DNA of 64,000 nucleotides from Porodaedalea pini (GCA_002794775.1 NBAY01000013.1:186001-250000), one strand, 5' to 3'; shown: positions 36,301 to 51,069, counted from the stretch's first letter. Notes: generated by a model from the letters alone, not told the origin. Made by a program: numbers and translations.

Positions 36301-39300
36301 ATGGCCGAAGAAGGCCGTTGCGCGATCCGAGGTCATTGTGGATCCAAGTCAGGGTGGGGAAAGAATCTACCATGTCCATACGACGGTCCCGCTCAAGAGG
36401 TATGCCAACTTACTCCTATGCCACAACAGTCTAAGACTTAACAAGCTGAGTGTTTAGCCAGAGAATGATAAGGCTCGCGATTTACTTGTAGGCGTTTGCG
36501 GCGCACAATTCGCTGAAGGTCCTGTCTGCTGTACTCAAGAACAGGTCGATGCTCTTCGCGACAACTTCGACACCGTCGAGGTTATTCTTGCGTCCTGCCC
36601 TGCATGTCGGAACAACTTCCGGTCATTCTTCTGCTCCTTTACGTGTTCTCCGGACCAAGGCTCCTTCCTCAACATCACCTCAACGCAGCTCTCGTACGAT
36701 AATAGAGTTGCGGTGAAGTCATTGGACTTCTTTGTCGGGGACCAATTCGCGGGCGGATTTTTTGACAGTTGTAAGGACGTCAAACTTGGAGCAGCGAATG
36801 ACTATGCTATGACACTCATTGGCGGAGGCGCTAAGGATGCAAGGGCATTCTTGAAATACCTGGGAGACGAGAAGGACATTGGCAGTCCATTCCAAATTGA
36901 CTTCTCATACTCTGGTCCTTCAGAGTTCGAGCAATTTAATCCACCTCCGCGTAGATGCTCCGATAACGATCTTCAGAGTCGGTGCACCTGTGTCGACTGT
37001 TCAGACGTTTGCCGAGATTTGCCGCCAGTATTACCTCCGGACTCGGGGTCGTCCTGCCATGTCGGCAAAATTTCTTGCCTCACCTTCGCTCTGACGAACA
37101 TATACGGAGTTATCGTAATTGCGTGCTTCTTAGCATATATCCTGAAGCTTACATTTCGAAGCCGAAAGGACAAGAAACTCGATCGTCTTGCTTTGCCTGG
37201 CGAAGATCCGGCAGACAATCCACTTTCACCCCGCTCCCACACTCGCAGTCTGTTAGGCGCTTCGTCTCTTCCTCATGGTGTCGAGGAATCGTATGGAGGC
37301 CAGTCTGGGGACCTGAGGAATTTAGGTCGTGGCGCATCCCTCCTGGACCCTATTGAGACATTACAACCCCGTCAATACCGTCTTAACACATTCCTCCGAA
37401 GGTCATTTTACCGTTTAGGTCTGCTTTGTGCAACCTCCCCCTGGCTCACATTCGCCATCGTTTTCACTGTATTTGGATTGCTGAACATTGGTTGGAAGAA
37501 ATTCGAGGTCGAAACCGATCCTGTCCGGCTCTGGGTAGCCCCAAACTCGGAGAGCAAATTGCAAAAGGAGTTCTTCGATCAACATTTTGGTCCATTTTAT
37601 AGGCCGCAGCAGATCTTCATCACGTCGACCCCTCTCAGTGCATCGAGGCGATCGGTAGCTGAATCGGTTGACTCTGCCGAATCCTTGACTTTGGAGAACG
37701 ACCTTCCCCCGGTGCTCTCATATGAACATCTCAAATGGTGGTTCAACATTGAGTCCGACATCCGAGCTCTCGTGTCGCCCAAAGGCTATGAGCTATCCGA
37801 CATCTGTTTCAAGCCATCTGGACCGGGAACGCCATGTGTAGTACAGTCCATCACAGCTTGGTTCGATTATGAAATTGATGGGTACGAAGATCTCTGGAGG
37901 GACAGGGTAATGAGTTGTGCATCTGCCCCTGCGGAATGTCTTCCAGATTTCAAGCAGCCTCTGGGCCCCCAGTATGTCTTAGGCGGCCTTCCGAACGGGC
38001 CAAACGTCACAAATGCAGAGGACTACCTGGAAGCCCGTGCGATGGTTGTGAATATTGTGGTTGATGACTCTTTGGACTCAGAAAAGCAGGCCATGGCCAT
38101 GGACTGGGAGCGTACTTTGCGAGAATATTTGCAGCGCGTCAGCGAGGTTGCCCCCCAAGAAGCGGGTTTAACCCTCTACTTCTCCACAGGGGTATCGCTG
38201 GAAGAAGAAATCAACAAGAGCACAAACACGGACGTTAAGATCGTAGTATTGTCATATCTTGTGATGTTCTTCTACGTCGCTTTGTCGCTTGGGAGCAACT
38301 CCACTGTATCGAACGAAGAAGGTCTCTTCACTTCGTTGGGTCGGTGGGCGGTCAACCTTCCTCGTTATTTTAAAAACAAACTATCGACATCGTCCATCCC
38401 ACTTGAGTCTGATGATACTCCGACTCTTCTGCCTCGACTTCCCAGAGGTATCTTCGTGAATTCGAAGTTCACTCTTGGCTTGTTCGGCATTGGATTGGTG
38501 ATTTTATCAGTTTCATCGTCTGTTGGCTTTTTCTCCGCAACGGGTGTCAAAGTCACACTCATTATAGCCGAAGTCATCCCTTTCCTAGTATTAGCTGTTG
38601 GAGTCGATAACGTTTTTATCCTGGTGCACGAACTCGACCGACAGAACTTGCTTCACGGCCCTAACGCGCTCGCCAACCCACAGAACATTGGAGTTGGCTC
38701 AGCAACGACTACCGCCACTGCCGCCCAAGTACGACCTTCCCCTTTCTCGTCATCCCACGATGAATCTATCGACGCGGTATCAGTCCCGATTCATTTCACA
38801 GTCGAAGAGCGTGTAGCTAGGGCGTTGGCTAAAATGGGCCCCTCCATTCTCCTCAGCTCAATCACAGAAGTGACAGCGTTTGCGCTCGGTGCCTTAGTTC
38901 CTATGCCGGCTGTGCGAAACTTTGCTCTCTATGCAGCAGGAAGTGTTTTCTTGAATGCAGTCTTACAAATCACAGTGTTCGTAAGCGCCTTGACTGTGGA
39001 CCTGCATAGGGTTGAGGTACGTTCATACCATTCACAGTGGGATGATACCAAATGGTTCACACCTTCTACAGGAAAGTAGAGCCGACTGTTTCCCTTGCCT
39101 CAGGCTTCCACCTCGAATCGCTCTTCTAGATGGTCCACCAATGGGCGCAAGTGTTGGAAGACTCGCCAAATTTATTCGAAGGAGATATGCCCCCTTTTTA
39201 CTTAAGCCTGCGGTGAAGGGCACTGTGCTGCTCACTTTTGGCGGAATCCTCGTTTGCTCCGTCATCTCCATCCAGCACATTCAATTGGGTCTTGGTGAGC

Positions 39301-40817
39301 TACTGATGCTCGATATCTGAGCGACCGATGCTAATAATTTCTTTGTAGATCAACGTCTGGCCCTTCCTGCTGACTCATACCTGGTTCCTTACTTCAACGC
39401 CGTGGAGAACTATTTGGACATAGGCCCACCTGTCTATTTTGTGGCTAGTGACGCCGACGTGAATACGAAAGCCGACCAGAGGCACCTGTGTGGAAGATTT
39501 ACCACTTGCGATGACTTTTCTTTGGCAAATATTTTGGAGCAGAACTCAGACGGCCTGAATCTTCTTTCATATCTCAGCCTGCTGCGTCTTGGATTGATGA
39601 TTATTTCCACTGGCTGGACCCTGCCAATGGCTGTTGCCGAGTCAGGAGAGCCGAGCCGGATGTCTTTTGCAAGGCTCGAGACTCGCCTCGCCTTTGCAAA
39701 GCTTGTTTTGAAGACCGTACGCCAGCGTGGAATATCACAATGGACGGTTTACCGGAAGGAGATGAGTTTATGTGGTATCTGAAGCAGTGGTTACAGTCTC
39801 CGGCGGATGAGAATTGCGCTTTAGGTGGACAAGCTGCTTATTCGACTGCATTGGCCTTAGACTCGAACGATGGAGTCAGCGCGTCTCACTTCCGGACGTT
39901 CCACTCTCCGCTCAAAACACAAGCTGACTTTATCAACTCGCTCAGTGCAGCTCAGAGAATTGCAAATGACATATCCCAGCGGAATGGCATTACTGTCTTC
40001 CCATACTCGATCCACTACGTGTTTTTTGACCAGTACATACACATTATCGCCATTACCCAGGAAATCCTGGGCCTCGGGCTTGCGGCCGTCCTGATAATCA
40101 CATCGCTGTTGCTGGGGTCTTGGAGAACTGGGTCTATAGTGACGGGTGCTGTTGCATTAACGGTTACGACTGTCATGGGCATCATGGGTGTATGGGGAAT
40201 CAGCCTGAACGCGATCAGCCTGGTGAACCTGGTCATTTCCCTCGGTATCGCGGTGGAGTTTTGTGCACATATTGCTCGAGCATTTATGGGTGCTGGAACC
40301 GGCCTTCCAGTCGACCTGTATTCGCGTCAGAAGGAACGGGATGAACGAATGTGGACGGCCTTGGTCGATGTGGGACCTTCGGTAAGACCTGAAAGTGTCG
40401 TCCATTAATTCGAATACTTATGCCGCGTTCGTGTCAGGTACTGTCCGGGATCACATTCACCAAACTCATTGGTATCTCGGTGCTAGCTCTGACCCGATCG
40501 AAGCTTTTAGAGGTCTGTTCATTATAATACCTTGTTACTCCAATGTTGACAGCGCTATCATAGATTTATTACTTCCGCATGTGGCTTGTTCTCATTGTTT
40601 CTGGTGCCTTGCATGGGTTGGTTTTGCTTCCGGTAGTCCTCAGCTATGCGGGTGGACGTGGCTACGCTCTTGAAGATGCGGACGAAGAATGGATGAGCAG
40701 CACCATTCGAAGATACGAGTATACGTGCGTCTTGTTTCTCTTCCTCCACGAATGCCTTGTTCACATATCTTTCACAGCCCATTCCTCGCTGATGATGAAT
40801 CCGAACATAGTGACTAG
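36301..40817 (+). CDS. NCR1: NPC1/Ncr1-type sterol transporter
   Basis: About 1350 residues. The luminal N-terminal domain is present: GRCAIRGHCGSKSGWGKNLP, VGVCGAQFAEGPVCC, ACRNNFRSFFCSFTCSPDQ, paired cysteines and CTCVDCSDVC. The first membrane helix, a large luminal domain and the sterol-sensing domain follow (KFTLGLFGIGLVILSVSSSV, EVIPFLVLAVGVDNVFILVH). The Cys-rich second luminal domain and the last helix bundle (FFDQYIHIIAITQEILGLGL, GISLNAISLVNLVISLGIAV) complete the fold. The end is PFLADDESEHSD, a stop at 40815-40817. It moves sterol across the glycocalyx to the vacuole/lysosome membrane. As read, the start MAEEGRC lies directly before the first domain and lacks the usual signal peptide, which is unexpected for a luminal domain. 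A missed 5' exon or another start is the likely reason. Confidence 0.93.
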
Positions 40818-40927
40818 AAACATTTTGATTTTCTGAGATGTGATGTGTTTGTTAAATATATACTACGAGTATGCTTTTAAGACATGGAATAACGGATAAT
40901 ATCACAAGAAATGACACGAAATTAGAA

Positions 40928-41876
40928 TCAATTGTCTTTGATAGACATCGGAGACCTCGACCTACTGTCCCTAATATCATTCCTGCTGTAGCTCCTTCTT
41001 CCCCTGCTCCGCGAAGCGCTCCTAGTCCTACTGCCACTGCGTGAGTACCTTGAATAAGACGAGTACGAACGCGACCGCGTTCTGGACCGGGAACGAGATG
41101 GTGTATATGACCGACTGCGGGAACGACTCGAGTACACAGAATAGCTTCGCGATCTAGACCTTCCTCGCCCGTAGAACGTTCCGCCTCGTTCATAGCTCGG
41201 AGACCGCCTCCTCGGCCCAAGCCTGCCTACTGGCCGCCGCAGAGGGGAGCGCGACCGAGTTCGCGAGCGGGAAAGGGGCCTGTACAAGTCCCGACCAGGC
41301 GGCCCGCGCCGCCCGCCATAGCCTCTTCCGCGATAGGAGTCGCCGAACCGCGGCTCCCGATCGTACACAGACCGCCAGCGTCCGATGGGCCCGCGAGAAC
41401 GCGAGCGAGAGATTGACCTAGGCGCGTCGCGGCCGTTCCGCCCGTAGCGTGCCCGCGAGCGCGAACGTGATCGCACTGGGAGGTCAGACAGCTCTACCTT
41501 AAGGACGGCGCCGTCGAGTTGTCCTCCATCCATGTGCGAAGCTGCCTTGTGCGCAGCAGAAGATGTGGAGAACTCAAGGGCCGCCTTGCCTCGGTTTTGA
41601 CCAGCTGTGAGGAAAACTACATGAGAAAAGCGAGCAAACCGGGCAGTAGCAGAGGCCCGTACATTTTGCGAATATTGGGAGGTCAATTTTCGTGACATCG
41701 CCATAAAAACCAAAGATACTGCGCAGGTGCGTTTCGACAACATTCCGCGTCAAGTTGGTGACGATGACAACTTTCGCGTGAGGTTTGTCTTGAGGTGGGG
41801 AGTCATTGTCCATGTCAACATCCACATCTCTGTCTCCGAGTGGATGTGGTGATGGTGAGCGACCTCTGGTAGACAT
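40928..41876 (-). CDS. RNPS1-like SR protein with one RRM
   Basis: Two exons give about 295 residues. MSTRGRSPSPHPLGD starts at 41876. The RRM has RNP2 KVVIVTNL and RNP1 RGKAALEF on either side of a 60-nt intron, and ends LDGAVLKVELSDLP. The remaining 190 residues are RS and RG dipeptides (RSRSRSYTPSRSRSRT and similar), ending SIKDN at the stop 40930-40928. The layout of a Ser/Arg-rich region with a central RRM matches RNPS1, a component of the exon-junction peripheral (ASAP) complex acting in splicing and mRNA surveillance. Here the RS region is nearly all C-terminal. Other SR proteins with one RRM are an alternative. Confidence 0.86.
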
Positions 41877-42104
41877 AACTTGAGCAGAGAGCTTGAAGGC
41901 CCTCAAGCTGTTTGGCTCGAGCCGGATTTGCATAAGCCGGCCCTGAAGTTGTCTGAATAGAGAGAAAAACGATGAAATATTAATTTATCTGCTTTCATGA
42001 TCATCCTCTCAGACATGCTGAATGTGTTTGAAGCGTATGTATAGAGCAGCTATTTAGTAGTATATATTTTATAGATAGAGTCTGTGATGCATCTGAGAAT
42101 TTCT

Positions 42105-44157
42105 TCAAGCACTGATCGTCGCCCAAGTTGCGTCGCCGGGAACATAGTCGAAGTCATTCGCATCGTCACCATCAGGAGTCCCCTTCCTTCCAATGCTGGA
42201 TGTTTTATTGTACTTTCGCGGACGACGAGAACATCCAGATGAGATTGTGCTCAGCGTGCAAGCCGTCTTTTGGTGCCTCACGAACAGATCCCTACGAGAG
42301 AAGGCTGCCTTGCTGAGCACATAATACAGTAGTTAATATCTCATTCCACAGCATAGCTGCAATTCATGCTCACCATGTACAGACAAACTTCTTGTCCGGT
42401 CGATGGTTGTTTTCGTGCCTTTGGCAGTCGTTATTGCGAATAAATCCCATTCCACTGTGATCGCTAGGGTCAGTTGACTCGTTCACGATCCGTTCTACAT
42501 GTACGCACCAGACGCTACACTGAAAAGGCTTTTCTCCCAGATGCGTGCGGACATGATCAGCCATGTGATCCTTGCGCTTCGTGGTCTTCGAGCATCCTTC
42601 AACATAACATCTGTATCCAGGCATCGTCTGGCCAGAAGCGGAGAGTCGCCCAGCGAAGCTAAACAGCAGATCTTCCGAAAGCCTTTCGCCAGGATGCATC
42701 ATGATAAAATACTTTGTCTTCTGTGCGACGGCCACTACAGAAATCCCTTCATGTGTTTTCTCAAGAGTGACATCTTGCGGAATAAGCAAATCGCACATGT
42801 TCAAGACATTTGTTCCAGTCCGAGGGCCCGGGCCAGACTTCGGGACGTTCGTCTTATCCGCCAACTTCTTCCTGTACTTCGCAGGGGCTTCCGTCGGTAA
42901 TGGCTCTTCCACAGCTTCGAGTATATCTGCAGTGATGGGAGTGTAGGGGTATGCTGAAGGATCGCCAGATTGGAAAGCGGATGTCATATCATGCTTCATG
43001 CTTTGTACTCCATCCCATGTGTCCTCCGAAGTCTCTTTGGGCGCAAAGTGAGCGAGATAGCGCTCGACGAGGAATGGAAGATGCTCTGTGGGAATCTGTG
43101 GCCAGTCTGACTGAGGCGCTTGGAGATACCTCGGTGACGCAGAAGGAGGGCTAGCGCATGATCCAACCGAGCCATCCGTGGTATCCTCGACCTTGACAGT
43201 CATAGGAGAATCTAGCTCTTGCGCCCGTTGAATAGCAGTATCTCCCATCAGGTCTTGAGGTCTGACACAGATGCTATGATCATTCCCCTTCTTATCGAAC
43301 ATGTTTATGTCGGCTATGAGTCCAGTAAAGTCCGATGGTACCTTCGGAGAGCCAGAAGCATTGAATATATATGAAGGACTTGAAAACACTGAACCATGAG
43401 AGATCTCATCTTCGCCTAACGCATTAAAGACCAATGGTGAGAACTGTGAAGAATGGAGGACTGCAGAACTAGACGGCTTCCGGTCAGCAAGCATTTTGCT
43501 CTGCATGAGACCACCAAATGAAGCCTTGATATTTCCACAGTCATCGAAGGGATCTTGCATCATGATATACGCAGGAGATGAGTCTACGAAACTGCAAAAC
43601 ACGCCTTCAGACGACGACGGTGAAGGGGAGCTCTTCGCAGGTCGCATTACGGATGTCGCTTTAGAATCCTTCCAGTCACCATCCAGGAGAAGGCCTAGGC
43701 CGTTGGCTTTACGAGAAAACAGGTCCTTGATGCGTCCCTGTGAGTCAAAAGGAAGAGAGCCGTTGCTTTGAAACTCGGATGAGCCACCCGCCTGTTTGCC
43801 TGTGTCCGCCAAAAGCAAGGGTAGGCGGGGGACCGGCAGGAAACCAGAAAGAAGCACGCTTTCATCTATAGCATCCGAAGAGCGGAGGAGAGCCGGGTCG
43901 ATAGTTGAGGATAGAGATAGTATAGGGCTGTACTTGAGTTCTATTGGGAGCAGAAGGGTGGTCCGCTCCAATCGATTTGAAGGTGCATGGACGGCGTTGT
44001 TGAAATGAGAGGCCCGCATCATCTCGTCGCAGTCGTGAATGTCATTAAAAGAATGCATAAAGTAGTCGTGAGGAGACCAGAAATTAAGAAAAGGAGTAGA
44101 GTAACTCTCACAACAGAGTGTGGTATGTGGTTGTGCTGTGAAGAGAGTGGCAGCCAC
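42105..44157 (-). CDS. C2H2 zinc-finger transcription factor
   Basis: Three exons, about 645 residues. A long Ser/Pro-rich N-terminal part includes acidic patches. Three adjoining fingers follow: CYVEGCSKTTKRKDHMADHVRTH, CSVCGMGFIRNNDCQRHENNH and CTCKAAFSRRDLFVRHQKTAC; the joins at the second and third fingers are made by introns whose codons restore the cysteines (TG|T and TG|C). The third finger ends in Cys, so it is C2HC. The linker HLGEKPF is the usual TGEKP type. The tail after the fingers is basic (RRPRKYNKTSS) then acidic. It is probably a nuclear DNA-binding regulator; its targets are unknown. It is divergent from a Cyc2-like gene only 81 bp away. Confidence 0.88.
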
Positions 44158-44238
44158 CGGACGCGACGCAAATCCAGCCTAATCCAGAATGAGCGAAAGA
44201 CACGATCGACGCGCTGAAAGTCATGCTTTCAAAGTTTC
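44158..44238. promoter_or_regulatory. Very short bidirectional promoter
   Basis: Only 81 bp separate the start codons of the zinc-finger gene (44157, minus) and the Cyc2-like gene (44239, plus). Both promoters must overlap, or each must extend into the neighbour's coding region. Confidence 0.55.
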
Positions 44239-45347
44239 ATGTCCTCCCGTGTGCTCGGACGCTACTTGCGATGCTCGCGACAGAATCCCGATCATCTCAT
44301 CCGCAGAGACTACGCGAATATCAGATCAAAAAATCTCTATAAGCTTTCTGGAGCTTCGGGCAGCAAGCTCAGATGGTACGCGCTTGGCGCCTTGAGCACG
44401 TCCGCGCTCGGCTTCTGGCTATGGAACACCAGCGATTTGCGACAAGCAGCTCTTCGACCACTTTCGCCAGCCAACTTTACGCCAACAACTCTTACCTCCT
44501 CTGAAAAGACGAATGAGAACGCGAAGTTGCTCCGTCTGACCGCTCCACCTGAAGTCACAGCGGGGACGTCTGACTTTAAGTCCATCTGGTCTGTATACGT
44601 GAAAGACTCGGACATCCAAGTTGAACGGCCTTACACCCCGCTTGAAGGCATTTCTCCAGAGGGAGAAATGATCTTTTGGATCAAGAAATACGACCATGGC
44701 GAGGTGGGCAGGTGGCTCCATTCCAGAGCACCCGGAGAGAAAATAGAAATACGCGGACCGGAACAGACATGGACGTGGCAAGACGATACCTGGGATAATG
44801 TCATCATGGTGCGTATTTATCTGGTCCTCCTGTATACGAAGTGTACTAACTCATGTGAAGGTTGCTGGGGGAACCGGCATCGCTCCATTTTATCAACTTC
44901 TCCACGCGCACTTCTCTAAATCAGCAGAGAGCACAACAACCAAATTCACGCTCTTACAGTCGTATCGCTCTCCTAAGGAGCTGCCACCTCCGAAAGTTCT
45001 TGAATCTCTTTCCTCATGGGAAAGTAGTAATTCTCAGCAACTCAAAATTCGCACTTTCATCGACAGCCTAGACGGTGTCCCTCCGAAGGGCGACTATTCT
45101 GTAGGAAAGATCTCTAAAGATACTCTGGGCTCGGTGTTGAAGACAGCTGGTGGGAGAACTATCGTTCTTATCTGTGGACCAGACCCGTGAGTCAATATCA
45201 ATTTATTTGCGTTATAGATATTGATGTCGCCCTTGCAGTATGATCAATGCACTTGCAGGTCCAAGGGGACGCGATCAGTCGCAAGGCCCTGTCGGTGGTG
45301 CACTCGGAGCTCTCAACGATGGAAGATTCCAAGTCTGGAAATTATAG
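44239..45347 (+). CDS. Cyc2-like mitochondrial FAD/NAD(P)H oxidoreductase (cytochrome b5 reductase fold)
   Basis: Three exons, about 330 residues. The N-terminus is basic with Arg and Ser, as in a mitochondrial presequence. A hydrophobic segment follows (about residues 45-62, WYALGALSTSALGFWLW). The ferredoxin-reductase module has the FAD motif RPYTPL, EVGRWLHSRAPGEKIEIRGP, the NAD motif GGTGIAPFYQLL and CGPDPMINALAG near the end. The stop is 45345-45347. The closest family by motif context is Cyc2, an intermembrane-space flavoprotein that helps cytochrome c heme attachment; NADH-cytochrome b5 reductase (Mcr1) is the alternative. Its 3' end lies 75 bp from the convergent PheRS alpha gene. Confidence 0.83.
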
Positions 45348-45422
45348 CACAAACTCGCGCAAAAATCCGTACTGCATACATTTCTACCTATATACACCTA
45401 AGTGCTTTAGATACAGACATGT

Positions 45423-47433
<2,011 letters not shown>

Positions 47434-47979
47434 CGTCTAGATGTAAAGTACGATTCCGATCGCTGTGCGCGTCCTGAAGCAGGCAAGATCGAGTCACCGG
47501 CGAGTACAGCCACGTGCCTATGCAACCTCCTTACTGCAAAAATCTTGCTTTCCTTCATCTTACATATCCAGGCATGTTTTGACAAAGGAGAAAGTGTAAT
47601 GGAACTTTTGACAGCGTTAGAAATATATAGCAGAGGAAGGAGATGAGAGAATGTATATCATAAACTATGGCAGGCAGCAGTAAATATTCTCCTACCCGCC
47701 TCAAACATAGATACTTCCTTCTGACCCCTTCGACAAGCCTGGTGGCCATGATAAATATTTGAATGCCTCAGGCTGGTGAAGGTCGTCGTGGTCGTGTTTG
47801 AAGGGTTAAAACACCGCGTACTGTATGTTATAAATGTCCTAATCAGGAATGATCTTCGGTCGAAACGTCACCACGAAAGTAACGTGTCTTTAGAAATTCA
47901 CATCAACACAGTGTGCAGAGGAAAGCTCTCTCGTTGACGCGTCTTTCTGTCTTGTAAAACCTCTGCTTGACTCCCTACT
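47434..47979. promoter_or_regulatory. Divergent promoter region, PheRS alpha / syntaxin-18
   Basis: 546 bp between two divergent start codons. No gene or RNA is supported. It holds moderately AT-rich sequence and some short direct-sequence repeats of no clear type. Confidence 0.45.
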
Positions 47980-49288
47980 ATGGCAATCACTGATCTGACT
48001 CCTCAATTCCGTGAAATTGTCTCTAAGTCCTCATTACCAGACGCGAAGAGGCGAAAGACCGGGAAGGCGGTGAGAAGAGGCCACGATGAGACGGATCGCG
48101 ACACGCAAGCGCTGTTGAACAAGGAATACATGCGGGAGGCATATAATATTGTAAGACACTAGACCCAATAAACGTTCTTAGCTTATGGACCGCATGACCA
48201 GTTGAATCACATAAACAACCTCAATAGGATGCTCTCAAGCATACGCAGAGCATACTTAGCTGTTGACTCGAGCTCTTCCTCTTTCTTGCGCCAGCCGTCG
48301 CTTGGGCTCGGTTTCGATGGCTCGGAGCAATCGTGGTCATCCATCCGGTACCTCACAAACGAAGAGCGGGATCAGATTGATCTACAGGCGCGAATAATTC
48401 TATCCAAATGCGCCGACCGGGTGAAGGAGCTAGAGGCACTGGATAAAAGTATGCATTCATATACGGACTCTTCATAGTCTTATCATGAAACTTTCAGAAC
48501 GTGCGGAGCTCGCAGCGACAGACACGAACCTTCTTACACGCCTACTACCTAGTCGTCTGAAACAAGATACATCGTCCATAGCATCGGCGAATTGGGCAGC
48601 ACACCATTCAAGCATAACATATTATCTGAACCGTCGCCTTGCTGAAGCCGGGCAAACACAAAAAGAGATGCAGGAGGAACGCATAAAGCGACAGATGGAG
48701 CGCACGCGCACGCTTGGCTCGAGTGCAGCGCGGGAGGCAGTAAATATGGGCTTAGGGGACCTCATCCCGATTCCAGAGCCTGTGCCATTAGCTGGCTCAA
48801 CCAGCTCGAGAAGCTGGTTTGGGGATGCTGCGTCGAACATTGCATCTACCATCGGACTACCTTCTCCGTCTATGCCCTATGCCCCGCCTAGGCCAGACGC
48901 ATCACAGCTACCACCACAGTCGCTGGTCGACGAATTTGACGATGATGACGATGACGATATAGAGTTGTCGGCCTCTCAGATCCAGCAATTCGAGTCAGAA
49001 AACGCGAACATTCTTCGTTCCGTGCAGGACACGCTTGCCTCCGTCCAGCAGGCTGAATCGCGCCTCATGGATATTAGCGCTCTCCAGACGGAGCTGGTCG
49101 CGCACCTTACAAAACAAACAGAAATTACAGATCAGCTGTATGAGGACGCTATCAGTACGACTGCGAGTGTGGAGAAGGGCAATGTGCAACTCAAAGAGGC
49201 GAAGCGGCGAGCAAAAGATGGCAGGCTCTACATCCTTGTATTCCTGATCGGAGCCAGTTTAGCTTTGCTATTCTTACACTACTATTGA
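47980..49288 (+). CDS. UFE1: Syntaxin-18/Ufe1-like ER Qa-SNARE
   Basis: Three exons, about 380 residues. The N-terminus MAITDLTPQFREIV, AKRRKTGKAVRR and RIILSKCADRVKELEALD form the Ufe1/STX18 N-terminal helical region. A Pro/Ser loop and an acidic run of Asp residues follow. The SNARE motif is near the C-terminus (NILRSVQDTLASVQQAESRL, ISALQTELVAHLTKQTEI with the central Gln). A single C-terminal membrane anchor, LYILVFLIGASLALLFLHYY, finishes the protein. It acts in retrograde Golgi-to-ER fusion and is tail-anchored in the ER; that is family knowledge. The stop is 49286-49288. Confidence 0.9.
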
Positions 49289-49447
49289 TACCAGACTGAT
49301 ACATACCCCGCACGACCTTACCGCCTTCTTGCACATTACATTATCTATAGAACTATATTGTACCTCTTGTACGCTGCAGTACATTTCCGGGATCACTGTT
49401 TGCAATTCCAATAGATAAAAAAAATGTTCTTCCGATATGCAGTTGCT

Positions 49448-50674
49448 CTATCTTTCCATGTCGACTGAATCGGAGGAAACGTTCTGTAAGAGTGGTGCAC
49501 CTTCCTCAGCTTCCTCAATCGCTTCAGCTGCAAGCTCATCGTCGATAGATGGACTCTCGCGTAGTTCCTTGATCTGCTTTTGGAGCAGTCTATACGTTAC
49601 GCTGTGATTGTATTTCAGTGTACTTCTCCAGGATCAGAAATAGAAAGCATACTTACGCGCCTGCAAGCACACCGAGAGCTATGCTGACTACAACCGAGAC
49701 AATATTCAGTACCTTGGCAGCTGAAGACGAAGTCCATAAACATCGTAAAGGTCAGATTGTATCACACTCAACTGGTGTCCATTTGACCACGCTGCTCGCC
49801 ATCGGAGAGCTTGGCTATTCTGGACCCAGCAAAGACGACAAGGAACAGCTTCGGCATCACAAACAGGGTGGCGACCAGAAACTGCCATAGAGAAACTGCC
49901 TCGATTGACTAGGCGAAATAGGCCCATTCAGCCCACACATGAGACTGTTGACTCAGAGTTCAAGTACTCACAGCAAAACACGCATTGGCGTACACCCACG
50001 GAGGGAAAGGTGAGACGCGAATAAGAATTATGAGTGGAAGTCCTTTCTTTTTCTGCACGAGAGATAATCAAGATACACGCTCGAGGCTCCATCGCGGAGC
50101 ACTTACAATAACCGCTTCCAAAGCTTGCCACTTCTCATTTTTAGAAGTCCATGCTCTCAGCCTCTTCCTGAATAATAGCCTCATGAGGATGAAGACTATC
50201 GCCGAGCCAATCAAAGCTGCTGGTCCGGCCAGTAAGAAGCCCTTGAGGCCGTAAGTGAAACCGCATAGCGACACGGTTGTCTGATAAAACATAAGAGGGG
50301 GAAATGAGATGATGACTGGACAGAAAGTGCTCAGCGAAAGATATGTATAGTAGATAGAGATGTGTCGGACGGACTCATTATTGCACCCAAAATTGCCCAT
50401 CCGAACCGGTACTGAGCAAGCTCCTGCCCAAGGTCGTAGAACTTCTGCGTAACTGTACTGGGCCCTATGATTGCTAGCAAGACTAGCAGTGTGAGGTCAA
50501 ACAGAACTAGACCCCAGACGATTAACTGGAAGGTGTGTCAGTGGACATTCTAGCCAGACAGGCGCTTAGACGAACCTTCCCAAGGAGCGGAAGAGCCCTG
50601 TATTTTGACCATCCCCGCTTGATATAGAATATTATACCATGGCCTAGTTTCGAGATAGTACTCTGTGGTTGCAT
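49448..50674 (-). CDS. TVP38: Tvp38/TMEM64-type VTT-domain Golgi membrane protein
   Basis: Multi-exon, about 320 residues. The start at 50674 (MQPQSTISKLGHG) is the first Met in frame; a stop lies just upstream. KLIVWGLVLFDLTLLVLLAI is the first membrane helix. VIISFPPLMFYQTTVSLCGF, TYGLKGFLLAGPAALIGSAI and LIILIRVSPFPPWVYANACF mark the conserved VTT (DedA/SNARE-associated) core with its re-entrant Pro-rich segments. A final helix is followed by an acidic tail ending SSDSVDMER. The protein localises to the Golgi in yeast; VTT proteins such as TMEM41B are lipid scramblases, so a lipid-handling role is possible by homology. Confidence 0.88.
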
Positions 50675-51069
50675 TTCGTCGACGCAGAAGCTGCTGACTG
50701 ATGTAGAAACGGCCTAAGATAACTTGAAAGAGACACACGATCGCCTGTCCACCACCCGAAACGGGTCAATGACGCACCTGGGGAAAAGCTTATTTTTTAG
50801 ACTCGGTCACTCGGAGTTGCCCCCGCTGCCAATACTGCATAGTACTAGTGACCGCTGAACTGAAAGTCAAGATAACTATGGCCATATGCGATAAAAGTAA
50901 GCTACGAATACAGGAAACAGCGTAGATGAGTCTTGCAAAAGTATGAAATACAATGTCGAAGGGGCGGGATGATGAAACAAGAGAGTATAATGGAATCTAA
51001 GGAAAGTATGCTGTTGAATGCGACGCTACAAATCCGTTGCGTATAGATAGAAAATAAATATATCCACAA
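50675..51069. other. Gap between two minus-strand genes
   Basis: 395 bp holding the TVP38 promoter and the 3' UTR of the coiled-coil gene. No gene is seen. Confidence 0.45.
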
